From Hirundichthys speculiger (lineage: Eukaryota; Chordata; Actinopteri; Beloniformes; Exocoetidae): a stretch of 64,000 bases of DNA. Below, one piece after another: positions 45,808 to 56,479 of the stretch. Numbering within the stretch: the stretch's first letter is position 1; the number at the start of each line of letters is the position of its first letter. Under the pieces are notes generated by a model. The model made no database searches. It was not told the origin of the DNA and saw nothing but the letters and a program-made list of their open reading frames with translations. The stretch is taken from positions 186,001 through 250,000 of the forward strand of contig JAGFBZ010000857.1 in assembly GCA_018398805.1 (NCBI GenBank). The letters run 5' to 3'. The position numbers and the translations under genes were made by a program.

Positions 45808-46145
45808 TTAGTAGCTAAAGTGATGAGGGCTGTCAATCAAACTGAGGCTACCCATTTTGCCAAAAAATTCTGTTCTTTTATATCATTTTATCTGATGTGG
45901 TACAAAAAAAATAAATAAATAAAAATCATCCCCTGGACTTCTATCATGGATGGAAAATCTAACAATGGAGACCAAAACTGTTTTTCGTAGAAGGCTGTAA
46001 ATGTGTTTATTTCTGCTGCAAAGTAGGACATTTTAACATGGGAGCCAATGGAGATTTGCTCTGTTTTGGAGCCAGCGCCTAGTGGTCAGTAGAGGAACTA
46101 CATCAATACCTACTTTGTGGTGGTAGGGATGCTGACATTTGAAAA

Positions 46146-46455
46146 CCATCCATCCATCCATCCATCATCTATACCCATTTAGTCCTCTGCAGGGTCACGA
46201 GAATCTGTTGGAGTCTATCCCAGCTCTCTTCAGGTGAAAGGCATGGGTCCACCTGGACAGGTCACCAGTCCATCGCAGGGCCACATATAGACTAACAACC
46301 ATGCACACTTACAATCACTCCTATGGGCAATTTAGAACCACCAGTTAACCTGACATGCATGTCTTTGGACTGTAGGAGGAAGCCGGAGTATCCGGAGGAA
46401 ACCCACACAAGCACGGGAAGATCATGGAAACTCCACACAGAAAGGCCATTTGAAA
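46146..46455 (+). repeat. Dispersed (CCAT)-family repeat, fullest copy
   Basis: CCAT tract, CCTCTGCAGGGTCACGAGA, GGAGTCTATCCCAGCTCTC, CACCAGTCCATCGCAGGGC, CCTGACATGCATGTCTTTGG, GGAGGAAACCCACACAAGC and ACTCCACACAGAAAGG, in that order. Reference copy for the fragments at 3004, 17265, 37087, 40231 and 57748. Confidence 0.8.
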
Positions 46456-47070
46456 ACCACGATACATAATCCTCTTCCACACAGTGTAATGTTTCATAGT
46501 GATGTTTGAATTCTCAGCTATCTGCTACAAACTTGTCATATGTCCGACCAAAATCTCGTGCACAGATGTTGTCCCCAGAGTCAGTGCTTAATGCATTGGT
46601 GCTTGAATTTTTTTTTTTTTTTAATCTTTTTGTCATTGCCTACAAAACAGATTAGAAGTTGCTCTTAGTAATAGTTCCTAATCTCCTAATTCTTTGATTT
46701 TTTAAAATGCTATTTTAGTGTCTTAAAGAGCATAATATGCGTCAACATTGTAGTGGTTCATATCTTCTGCTAACTTGAGCAGCAGGATTTCAAATATTGT
46801 ATAGTACTTTCTTACTAGGACATAGAAAATGAGTCATTTAGTCCTTTCCAGCTGTTAAAGGTCTTATATGATGCTTTTCCTTTAAAAGCTTCAAAACTGA
46901 CTCCAACTGCAATATACCCGGTAGACAGTTGATTTAGTATTACATAAAGGTTTTGAAACAAGAGGCATACAAGGAACTTTTGCATATTTTGCATATGCAG
47001 ATTGCTTGTCTAAACTCCAGGTGCAGATGAAACCAGCCCCAGGTGCATCCCCACCTGGGGTCAGTCTGCA
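46456..47070. other. Intergenic, no gene recognised
   Basis: AT-rich with a poly-T tract at 46609-46621; nothing else recognised. Confidence 0.55.
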
Positions 47071-47074
47071 GAAA

Positions 47075-47420
47075 CCCAAGCCTTCAAAGTTCCTAACAGA
47101 GAGAAGAGCTTTTCTCCCAAACAGGTCATACTTGTTCACTCTTTTTCTAGTTGTGCTGTGATGAGTTTTAACATTTAACATGCTAACTGAGACTTGTCCA
47201 GTCTGAAATGAAGCTTTCTTTAAAAAAAAAAAAGAAAAAAAACTTTCTTTGAGCAATACACGGTCTGACTTTGAGGTGAACTTGTTTGGACAACCACTCC
47301 TGGGAAGACTGACAAGTGTCAGAAATGTACTGATCCACTTCACAATAATCCTTCTCACGGCAGAATGATGAACTCCAAATTGTTTGAAAATGAGGCGACT
47401 TTGAGAACGAGCTCAAGCAG
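47075..47420 (-). pseudogene. Tc1-like transposase remnant, N-terminal HTH part
   Basis: The minus strand reads MRRIIVKWISTFLTLVSLPR, SGCPNKFTSKSDRVLL, then after a poly-A tract QVSVSMLNVKTHHSTTRKR and VNKYDLFGR. This is the paired-like helix-turn-helix region of a Tc1 transposase, including the SGCP (SGRP) hook and the VS..T.RKRL.K.GL.GR second half. The LREI..NP part is replaced by low-complexity sequence. Only this third of the element is present. Confidence 0.75.
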
Positions 47421-47424
47421 GAAG

Positions 47425-47715
47425 TCTTAAGTAGTGTTTATCTGCCTCTTATTGTCAGCTGCTTACAGCTGTCACCCATCAGAGCTTTGAGCTGCAGCTC
47501 TTTGAACCGGACGACCCGACTCCTGCGCTCTGCTCAGTGGTGCACCAACCTCTGGAAGGAAAGGATTTTATCCAGGAGTTTTATTTTTATTGTACGACAT
47601 TATGATCAGATTTTAATTTGTGGTGATTTGATATGCATGTATGCTGTGATGACAAATTTTGAAAGTTATCTGAAATCTAATTAACTCCTTTAACTGTGTC
47701 AATTTGGTTTCTGGC
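47425..47715. other. Intergenic, nothing recognised
   Basis: No gene or repeat seen between the two Tc1-related features. Confidence 0.5.
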
Positions 47716-47725
47716 CCTCCACATA

Positions 47726-48949
47726 CACTATATTGCCGAAAGTATTTGCTCACCCATCCAGATGATCAGAATCAGGTGTTCCAATCACTTCCATGGCCAC
47801 AGGTGTATAAAATTAAGCACCTACGCATGCAGACTGTTTCTAGAAACATCTGTGAAAGAATGGATCTCTCAGGAGCTCAGTGAATTCCAGGTGAAACTGT
47901 GATAGGATGACACCTGTGAAACAAATCCAGTGGTGAAATTTTCCTCTCTCCTAAATATTCCACAGTCAACTGTCAGATGGATTATCAGGAAATGAAAGTG
48001 TTTGGAAACGACAGCAACTCAGCCATGAAGTGGTAGGACAGGTAAATTGAGGGAGCGGAGTCAGAGGATGATGAAGAACATAGTGAGAAGAGGTCACCAA
48101 CTTTCTGCAGAGTCAATCACTACAGACCTCCAAACTTCATGTGTCCTTCAGATCAGCTCAACAACAGAGCAGAGAGCTTCATGAATAGGTTTCCATGGTG
48201 ACGCAGCTGCATCCAAGCCAGACATCACCAAGAACAATGGAAAGAGTCAGATACAGTGGAGTAAAGCAGCCACCACTGGACTCTAGAGCAGTGGAGGAAC
48301 GTTCTCTGGAGGGAAGAACCACACTTCTCCATCTGGTGATCTGATGGAAGAGTCTGGGTTTGGTGGTTTCCAGGAGAACGGTACTGGTCTGACTGCATTG
48401 ATCCAAGTGTAAAGTTTGGTGGAGGGGGGTTATGGTGTGGGCTTGTTTTTCAGGAGCTGGGCTTGGCCCCTTAGTTCCAGTGAAAGGAACTCTGAATGCT
48501 TCAGCCAAGACATTTTGGACAATTCCATGCTCCCAACTTTGTGGGACCAGTTTGGAGCTGGTTCATTCCTCTTCAACATGACTGTGCACCAGTGCACAAA
48601 GCAAGGACCATGAAGACATGGATGGAAGAGTCTGGTGTGGATGAACTTGACTGGCCTGAACAGAGTCCTGACCTCAACCTGATAGAAGACCTTTGGGATG
48701 AATTAGAGCAGAGACTGAGAACCAGACCTTCTGGTCCAACATCAGTGTTTGACCTCACTAATGTTCTTCTGGAAGAATGGACAAAAATCCCCATAAACAC
48801 ACTCCTGAACCTTGTGGACAGCCTTCCCAGAAGAGTTGAAGCTGTTCTAGCTGCAAAGATGGAGCCACGTCATATTGATTAGGAATGGGAGGAGCTAAAG
48901 CACATATGTGAGGCAAGACAGGTGAGCCAATACTTTTGGCAATATAGTG
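47726..48949 (+). mobile_element. Tc1/mariner transposon, nearly full length, inactive
   Basis: 1,224 bp with inverted ends CACTATATTGCCGAAAGTAT and ATACTTTTGGCAATATAGTG, TA on both sides (47724-47725, 48950-48951). Size and ends fit a Tc1 element. Its transposase reading frame (below) is broken, so it is non-autonomous now. Confidence 0.92.
47856..48882 (+). pseudogene. Tc1 transposase pseudogene
   Basis: From about 47856 (ATGGATCTCTCAGGAGCTCA) the plus strand follows a Tc1-type DDE transposase. The N-terminal half is split by stops and frameshifts. The C-terminal part is open at 48496-48882: ENTRY-like HDCAPVHKARTMKTWMEE, DWPEQSPDLNLIEDLWDELE, LVDSLPRRVEAVLAAK, ending GTCATATTGATTAG. WPEQSPDLNLIED carries the last acidic catalytic residue region. 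It normally cuts and pastes the element at TA sites. Confidence 0.8.
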
Positions 48950-49144
48950 TATCGTCCAGCGTATACACACTGGACGATTTTGTGCTGTTGCAGATGAAAG
49001 ACCAACGTAGTGAAATATCACAAGGATATCTTTGGTCAAAATCAGCTGTGCTACATCCTACAAAATGAGAGGTTTGATGATGGCCATCACACTGGTCTTG
49101 CAACCAAAAACTGCCTGATATAATTTTCTGACAATGTCAGAAAT

Positions 49145-49665
49145 CCCACGACTCCATTACTTACTAGCTAATTCAAGAGACTTTTATTGGTCCACCTGAA
49201 TAAGCAAACAACCATCTTCCAGGACCCACTGCAGTTTCCTTATCGTAATGAGGTTGGAGTTGAAGAGGCCATCATACACCTGCTTAATCTAACCCACAGT
49301 CATCTGGATAAAGTAGCAGCTCTGTGAGGATCATGTTCTTCCATTTTTCCAGTGCATTTAACATCATCCAGCTGCTTTTCTACTTAAGAAACTCCAGAAG
49401 ACACAGCTGGATCCCTCTACAATTACCTGGATCACTGACTACCTGACTGACAGACCACAGTTGGAGAGACTGAATGGTTGTGTGTCTGAGCAGGTGGTCA
49501 GCAGCTCAGGAGAACCACAGGGGACTGGACTCTCACCACTGATCTTCACTCTGGACACCTCAGACCTCCAGAACCAGTCAGAGTCCTGACATCTGCAGAG
49601 ATACTCAGATGACTCTGTAGTTGTGGGGGACCAGAGGCTGAGAACATTGTGCTTGCAACAAGCTT
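49145..49665 (+). pseudogene. L2-like LINE reverse transcriptase fragment
   Basis: Plus-strand readings in shifting frames: DPLQFPYRNEVGVEEAIIHL, LNLTHSHLDK, SSGEPQGTGLSPLIFTLDTS and QRYSDDSVVVGDQR. These are the RT blocks with PQG..LSP and the Y.DD active-site motif (YSDD). A stop follows LDTSDLQNQSES. No ends visible; the fragment lies between intergenic stretches. Confidence 0.72.
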
Positions 49666-49669
49666 GCAA

Positions 49670-50260
49670 CCACAATGACCATTTGCTCATGCCATTTGTC
49701 CTTCATGCAGTTATAGGCATCCTCGTGCTCTTGGTATCCCCGTCTAGATCCCCCTTCAACCCAGCACTTCTCTCACCTTTGTTACTGTCTTGTCCTCAGT
49801 AAAGCAGAGGTATGGGTGTGTTCAGCCATTCTGCTTCTGCGTTACACACAGGCAATGAGGTGGGATGAAGGCGCTCCAGAGGCTGAATTAACTGTCATGA
49901 TTCAAGATTCAGGACTGTCTTTATTATCCTCCTGGGGGCAATTTGTGTTGAAGCCAGCAGTAAGAAAGAAAAAAAAAAAACAATGATCACGACGTACATG
50001 CAGGACAGACTAGTGCAAACAGGGGAAAAAAACAAAAAGAAACTCACTGTGAACTATCAAGGAGGCCAACAGCAACAGGTACAACCATAAACCTGTTGGT
50101 CCTGCACCTCGGCACATTATATCTGTGGTAGGAAGGTAGCAGTCCAAACGTGGCAGCACTGATGGGCTGTTTTCAAGGCTCTGATTCTGTACAGGTCATT
50201 CAGATTGTTTTTTAATGCCACACTTCCATCAACATTTAAAAAAGACTATTCCTCTTTTTA
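49670..50260. other. Intergenic, with poly-A and possible LINE tail
   Basis: CAAGATTCAGGACTGTCTTTATTATCC near 49905 and a poly-A at 49971-49980; otherwise nothing recognised. Confidence 0.45.
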
Positions 50261-50264
50261 AACT

Positions 50265-50640
50265 AATTAGAGCATACCAACATGAAAATGAAAAAGTGAG
50301 AAAATTCAATAAAATGAGAGTCAAACATTTTCATCAAAGTGGAGCTTACAATTAAAAAGAAAAACAGCTGATGTACTTTTTTAGCACACAGCATCCATCT
50401 GTGGTTTAAAGGCCAGCTGGCTGTCATTGAGTGTTCCCAAATATTTGTACTGACTGAGATCCTGAGCGGTCTGGTCATCCATAACCACTGGAGATATGAC
50501 CCTAAAATCTACAACCACCTCCTCAGTTACTGACTGTGTGAATCGGGGCACCATCCTCATTCCTCCTAAGATTAAGAACGAGGTGGTTGTCCTCACACCT
50601 CCATGCTCAAAGTTCAGTGTTCAGACAGGGTGTCATCAAC
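50265..50640 (-). pseudogene. LINE RT fragment, C-terminal side
   Basis: The minus strand reads TEEVVVDFRVISPVVMDDQT, AQDLSQYKYLGTLNDSQLAF, KPQMDAVC, the conserved VDFR...YKYLG...D..L block after the RT core of L2/CR1-type LINEs. It is separated from the upstream part (51480-51893) by a MITE and a deletion. Confidence 0.65.
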
Positions 50641-50659
50641 ACTAACCTGTTGTCTGTGG

Positions 50660-51078
50660 TAGAGCTGAGCGATTTTATCCATTCTGCGATATATATCGAT
50701 ATTTTATTTCCCCAGAGAATATTGATTTTCAGCCGTGGGTATGGATAATCTAAGCTTCTTTCAAAACCCCCGTGTCCCACCTTTAAAACCTGGCAAGCAA
50801 CAATTTGCACTGTTTAAATAAATGAAACAAATTTTCTCAACAAATCTTTTATTCATTTTGCAAGCTGCCTGTCAGACATATAATGTGTAATTGATGCTTT
50901 CAGTTCAATTAATTCAAACAAAGTCATTGGAACACTCACAAGATGTCACCAAAATCACTTTGTCCCTTTAAAATCTTTTGGAAAATGATGTAAATGTATT
51001 ATAAGATGAATATCGATATATATCGTATTGTGAGCCGAATATTGTGTATCGCGAGATTAGTGTATCGCTACATCCCTA
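50660..51078. mobile_element. hAT-type MITE, TAGAGCTGAGCGAT family, copy 3, exact target duplication
   Basis: 419 bp, TAGAGCTGAGCGATTTTAT to ATCGCTACATCCCTA. Exact duplication GTCTGTGG at 50652-50659 and 51079-51086. Intact reference for the nested copy at 3954-6273. It has landed in a LINE remnant. Confidence 0.95.
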
Positions 51079-51086
51079 GTCTGTGG

Positions 51087-51475
51087 CTCGTTAAAATCAA
51101 ACAAACCCATATAATACTAAAAAGGAGGATGATAAAATCACTCAGCTTCTCAATTAAAAGATGTGACTGAAGCATCTCAAAATCTGCAAATAAAAGATGG
51201 ACAATACATACAAACAAGGATCCTCCAGGTATCTATATGAATAAAACATGTCACGACTAAAACAGCGTCTCTTGTATAGAAACTGGAATATATAGAGCAC
51301 GGGTGACCTTTGTCCTTTGCAGATTTAGTCTAATTATTTCAAAGCACTTCATAACTACTGAAGAGCAACTAGATGGTAGTCATTATTCTCCTTAGAGTTA
51401 GTCAGTTCTTTTAGGTGCAGGAATGATAATAGAACTTTATCAGAAACAGAACAGAGTACGTGTCAGGAGACTTTT
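51087..51475. other. Non-coding gap inside LINE remnant
   Basis: AT-rich, no open frame related to the LINE. Confidence 0.45.
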
Positions 51476-51479
51476 GTTA

Positions 51480-51893
51480 AATGGGGCACCAAGCCTCTGA
51501 CAGTTCTTCACTGCAACATTTGAATAACCCTCCAGAGATGTCATCTGGTCCGGAGGCCTTCTTGGGGCAGATGTGCGTAAAAAGTCCCCTCACATCACGC
51601 TGCTCAGATATTATTTTAGGACAGTCTGGTGCAGCTAAATTATTCTGAACTGCTTCCTGCTCATGTGTGAACTCTCTTGTTTCAGATTTAAAGTAAAAGT
51701 TGCTCAACTCATATATTACACTAATGGATCTCTTAGCTGGAGCCGTGTCTGTCATGGGTTTCATGGAGTCCCATGATTTCTTGGTTTTCATAGCAGGACC
51801 ACAGGTTTCAAATGTCTTCGTCTCCCGACTCCTGACTGCCCTTAAATTGAGATTCAGCTCCTTCTGTATTTCTTTTATAGGTCCCGCCCCCTA
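51480..51893 (-). pseudogene. LINE RT fragment, N-terminal side
   Basis: The minus strand reads KKSWDSMKPMTDTAPAKRS, then LSNFYFKSETREFTHEQE and LFTHICPKKASGPDDISGGL. The KKA.GPDDI.G.L block is the start of the RT domain in L2/Rex-type LINEs. Same strand and correct order relative to 50265-50640, so probably one element. Confidence 0.68.
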
Positions 51894-51894
51894 A

Positions 51895-53180
51895 ATGCAA
51901 TTGTTTCTGTACTATTCATTCTTTAATATCCTTGGAAATATACGATTTATTATTCAGACACCTCGTTATTGATTTTTAAGTTAACACAGAAATGAGTATA
52001 GTCTGTCTCTGTAGCCTCCTGTAAGTCCAGACTGTTAAAGAGGTCATGGCTGGGAAAGAGAAAAGCCTTTTAAGATTTCAGTGCCATCACTATTTAACAC
52101 ACATACAGTCTTTACAGTTGTCTGCGGTTTGCTGCTCTTAGGCGTTTAGGCGGGAATTGGATGGACAGCATTACGATTAGAGAAGCAAAGTAAAGGTCTG
52201 TCTGTGTTTAACCCTGGCTTGACATCCGCATAACATTTGTCCAAAGCATTCTTGGGTTGGTGTTGCAGTCCAAATATCGAGCCAGTGAATCCAGGTAAAG
52301 CAGCTTCAAGTTTACAGTGGGTACGGGGCCTGGATTGTTGGTGTGTGTCCCTGCACCTGAGGCCTTCGGGGACTTGTGTGGAGCCTGGGTGCGCCCCTGC
52401 TGGTGGACTAGGTGGGGTTGTTTGTCGGGTGAGGTCATGTGCAGAGAGAAAACTGGAAAAGCAAGAGACTAGGGAAGAGAGTAGGGACTTTGATTGTTGG
52501 GACTAAGAGAGGAAAAGTGAGAGAGTTGGTTGACATGATGGAGAGGAGGAAGGTGGATGTTAGTGTTGTGCAGCCTCACTTTAGGTGAGAGTAGGCAGAG
52601 GGCCAGCCAGCACAGTGAGAAACAGCGACCCTCACTTGGTCTGGTCATTGAAGGAAAATACATCCCTAATTACATGCTCCACCAGCTGGATGCACTGCCA
52701 CCTGTGCAGGGCACAGCTGGGCCAGGTTAGCAATCACCAACTTTGGTTAAAAAGACCAAGGGTCTCCTCCTCACTGTGTGGCTGGCTCCTGCAGGAAAAA
52801 CTACTCTGTTGGGTGGTAAGTGTTGCTCCACTATGTTTTGAAGAACATTTGAGTTTTGTGAGACACTAATCAGACTTTTCCTTTCCTCTAGTGATGGTGA
52901 GATGAAGCCCCGTGAAGCAGTGTCACACATTGGCCAGATGGTTCGAGAAATGGTACATTTCTTGCTGCTTCATATGCACATGACACCACCTACTGGTCAG
53001 GTTTATAATCACAGCCAGCTGAATCTTAAGTTGTGATGCATTGAATTTATGTATCAGTCATGGCTCTTGCGAATGACTGTGAATAACAAAATGTGTATGA
53101 CCAAATAATTGATCAAGTGCATAAGATATTGTCTGAAAGTAATCTCTGTTTAATGTTTCCCAAAGTAGTATCATAAGAAC
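51895..53180. other. Intergenic, no gene recognised
   Basis: A GC-richer block at 52230-52440 resembles LINE leader sequence only loosely. ORFs lack domains. Confidence 0.5.
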
Positions 53181-53189
53181 TGCAGACAC

Positions 53190-53474
53190 TAGAGATGCTC
53201 GGATGACGTATATTTTAACCCGCAACCGCTTCTTAAAATTTCTATCCGCCCGCTATCCATTTGCAGGAACGTTTTTTCACCAATTTTCAAAACCGAACTG
53301 ACCCGCCATCCTTTTTAATAATATGTAAAATATTTTTTCTTATTATTATTATTTGAGTGCTTCAACCGCAACCCGCCCGAATTTAATTAAAGTATTATTT
53401 TTTGACGAGTCATCCGCCCGATATGCGGATTATCCGCTCCGCCCGCGGGTGCGCGGTTCAACCGCGCATCTCTA
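53190..53474. mobile_element. hAT-type MITE (TAGAGATGCTCGG ends)
   Basis: 285 bp, TAGAGATGCTCGGATGA to GTTCAACCGCGCATCTCTA; flanks GCAGACAC and CCTGACAC match 6/8. The interior alternates AACCCGC / CCGCCCG words. No coding. Confidence 0.72.
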
Positions 53475-53489
53475 CCTGACACGCGTCAA

Positions 53490-53577
53490 AAGGGTCGACG
53501 AGCCGGGAGTCGAACCCACGAAAACTATATTACCTATAGGCGAGCCACCTGCCCTAACCACTGCACTACCAGAACAC
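53490..53577 (-). repeat. tRNA-like sequence, probable SINE head or tRNA pseudogene
   Basis: The minus strand has an A-box-like TGGTAGTGCAGTGGTTAGGG and a consensus B box GGGTTCGACTCCC about 50 nt on, the spacing of a tRNA promoter. Acceptor-stem ends do not pair, so a functional tRNA is unlikely. Confidence 0.5.
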
Positions 53578-53584
53578 AGGAGTT

Positions 53585-54380
53585 CCTGCTGGCAGAGAAC
53601 ACTAAAAATTGTTTGTGGAACTACGGAGGGAGTACAATCGATATGCTTTGGACAATGACGACCATTAAAGAGGTTATTTTATGTACATTTATTCAGAAAT
53701 AGCAATATTTCCACAGTTTTTGGTTTTAACCGATTCCTTTTTTTTTTTTTCCAATCTCTCCAGCCTTGGAGAACACCCTTTCACATGGCACATTTTTGTG
53801 CTGGGCTGCATAAAAATGTTTGTGCCATCATGTACAAACTATATACTGAACTACCACAAACTATATACACGCTATCCAGATTCTAGTATCCAAGCTATCC
53901 AAACTCTATCCACACTCTGAACTGACCGCAACTCGCCTACAAAAACCCACATTTAGAATGGAGCCTGTGGCGTTTATAAAGCTGTCAAACCCCATTTCTT
54001 GAGACAAGAAATGAACCACTTCCCGCAGCAGTCACGTGGTACAGCCAGGCGGTGAGGCTTCGGACGTCATCACTTTTGGCTCCTCCCCAAATGAAGCGAC
54101 TCTTGATACGCGCTTCACGGACACGCCCCCTCATTTCTCGATACGCGCTTCGGAGCTTCGCTTCACTCATAACATCACTACTTTCCTCCCCTAGGCATTA
54201 TAGGAGCCCGAATAAACTCCTGAAGGGAGAGTTTTTGTGTTTTTCCACACGTATTGCTTCAAATTAAACACCATGCTTCGGCGTGTCAAACGTGACTATC
54301 TGCCTGAGTGTTATACCTTGACCTGCCTCATCAGTGTTCAGGAGACCAGGTAGGAAGGTAGCAAAGCTAGAAGCTGAGGA
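53585..54380. other. Intergenic, no gene recognised
   Basis: Region 53990-54200 has repeated GCTTCGG and GATACGCGCTTC words suggesting an old MITE, but I cannot fix its ends. Confidence 0.4.
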
Positions 54381-54399
54381 GCAGGGTTAAAGCTTTTTT

Positions 54400-55100
54400 T
54401 TTCACCATGATGTGGATGTGAAGAGAAATGGAGTAGGGGTTATCTTGAAGGAGTAAAGTTCTGGAGATAGAGTGATGAGTCTGAAGATAGAGATTGAAGG
54501 TTGTTCAGTGTTGTTAGTGGTTATGCCCCGCAGGTAGGATGTAAGCTAGAGGAGAGAAGAAATTCTGTAACGGGGTAGATGAAGTGATGGAGAGCATTTC
54601 AGAGAAGAAAGAAGTAATTGGGACAGACCTCAATGGTTATGATGAAGAAGGCGACAGAGGTGACGAGAACATGATGGGCAGGTTTGGTATCAAGTATAGA
54701 AATGCAGAGTGTGGAAGATTTGAAGGAAAAAAAAAAATTGCTTTCTTCCAGAAGAGGCAGGAACATAGGGTGGCCTATAAGAATAGAGGTAGGAGCACAC
54801 AGGTGGACTAGATCTGCTGTAGATGATGTAACCTGAAGGAGATCATTGACTGTGAAGTAGAGGTAGGTGAGAGTGTAGCCAGACAGCGGAGGATGACTCT
54901 GGTGGTGAGGAAGATGAGTCTCAGAGTAGAGCCGCTGCTCCTTCACATCGAGAGGAGCCAGTTGAGGTGGTTCATCTGGTTAAGATGTCCTCTGGAGGCC
55001 TCCCTGGAGAGGTGTTTCGGGCATGTCCAACTGGGAGAAGACCACGTAGAGGCCCAGGAAATGCTGTAGAGATTATATCTCTCAACTGGTCTGGGATCTT
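54400..55100 (+). pseudogene. LINE remnant: endonuclease part joined to RT tail (internal deletion)
   Basis: 54500-54810 reads GCKLEEKKKF-like, then VMESISEKKEVIGTDLNGYD, GRFGIKYRNAECGRF and KNRGRSTQVD, following the APE-type endonuclease order (PQ.GC..EEK..F, D.NGH, G..G.RN..G, TQID). From 54900 the RT tail seen at 32960-33315 follows (LLLHIERSQLRWF, RLPGEVFRACPTGRR). The middle of the element is missing. RTE/Rex-like, exact clade uncertain. Confidence 0.62.
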
Positions 55101-55104
55101 TACA

Positions 55105-55714
55105 TCTTTATATACTGTATAAAAATGACAAAAAAAGAGTGATGAAACAGCAGTAAATCTGTCCTTGTGACGACTGGGGTAGACGGATAATTCGAAGCTT
55201 CGTAGCTGCTGGTTTTGGGATTTACTGGTCGTGGACCATTATAAAGTAAACGGAAGAGAAAAAAAAAAAAACGTAATAATGGACGGCAACATAGGACAAG
55301 CCCCAGACGGGACGTCTCGGGTTGTTGTCTCAAAGGGTTTTGTTAACGCTTCAAATGTTTTATGCAAAGCACCTTGAATTGTCTTGAACACGAAATGTGC
55401 TCTACAAAAAAACTTGCTTTGCCTTTACAGAGTATTTCAATCAATAGTCAGACTTTTGAGTAGGAGAATGCAAAAAGTATTTTTTGGTGGCTGATGTGTT
55501 GGTGACAGACCAACACTCAAGTGTTCCTGTCTGTCTGTGCACAGACGTATATGTCAGTTTTATTAAATCTATCAATATGTGCCCATTACTTTCCTCCCCC
55601 TTCTAAGACACGATCAACCATGCTTACAGACCAACATGAATCCAACACACGCATGCTAACCGTATAACTGAGCAGAAAGTGCTCCTCTCCTTTTCTGTTG
55701 ACCAGTTTTCTTTA
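55105..55714. other. Intergenic, no gene recognised
   Basis: Poly-A tract at 55259-55271; nothing else recognised. Confidence 0.5.
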
Positions 55715-55722
55715 CTCTAAAC

Positions 55723-56471
55723 TAGAGGTCTTCGGAACAACCCGAGGTTCCGACCCAACCCGAATCGGGTCTCGGGTCCATTCAAAAGATGTGATTCTGG
55801 GGTCGGAATCAGTACAGTTAGTCTCGGGTCTGGTCAGTGCTCTCTGACAGGCTGGGTCCACGTTTCCTCGAGAGAGGTAAAGATATTGGCGGTGGCAGCT
55901 AATGTCAGGACTCGGGGCAGTTTAATTATTAATGTGGCGTGTTTGTCATGAAACAATCGTGTTGCCGTAGCGTGTTATTAGCGGTTTGCCCGGCAGCTGT
56001 AAAGCACAACGGATCGCCAACATGACAACGCTGGATAAGAGAACATGTTCACGACACGTCCTGACCGGTGTAGGCTATTAGTGTTAGCAGTTGCTACCAA
56101 TAGCATCTGTATCCACAAAGAAAATAATGATGTGGATTTATTGTTGTTTACATCACGTAGCCTATGTAGCAACTGAACCGGTAGAAGAAGACAACTTTAG
56201 GTAAGAAAATCAAGTTTTATTCAACGCTAGACAACTTTTAACATGAGCAACTGTGGGCTGGATTGTCTCGGTTCTATTCGGGTAACTCGGTTCGGTTCGT
56301 TCAGAAACTAAAGACTCGGGTTGGGTTGGTTCCGGGTCCAAATATTGCGGGTCCATTTGGGTTCGGACCCCCGGACTAATGATAATAGCTCGGGTCGGGT
56401 CGGTTTCGGGTCGAAGTTTCACGGGTCCATTCGGGTTTGGGTTCATGCAAGTGGACCCGTGAAGACCTCTA
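55723..56471. mobile_element. hAT-type MITE (TAGAGGTCTTC ends) with CGGGTC repeats
   Basis: 749 bp, TAGAGGTCTTCGGAACAACC to GTGAAGACCTCTA; flanks CTCTAAAC (55715-55722) and CTCTAAAT (56472-56479) match 7/8. Both ends carry many copies of CGGGTC/GACCCG (e.g. CGGGTCGGGTCGGTTTCGGG). No transposase frame. Confidence 0.87.
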
Positions 56472-56479
56472 CTCTAAAT

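Larger units (their letters stand above)
44500..46115 (+). repeat. Dispersed repeat split by a Harbinger insertion
   Basis: Parts 44500-44576 (CAGCTCAGAAGCTCCGCCCA) and 45811-46115 (GTAGCTAAAGTGATGAGGGC... GAGCCAGCGCCTAGTGGTCA) are contiguous in the inverted copy at 30478-30770, which reads CAAGTAGCGAAAGTG across the join. Confidence 0.65.
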
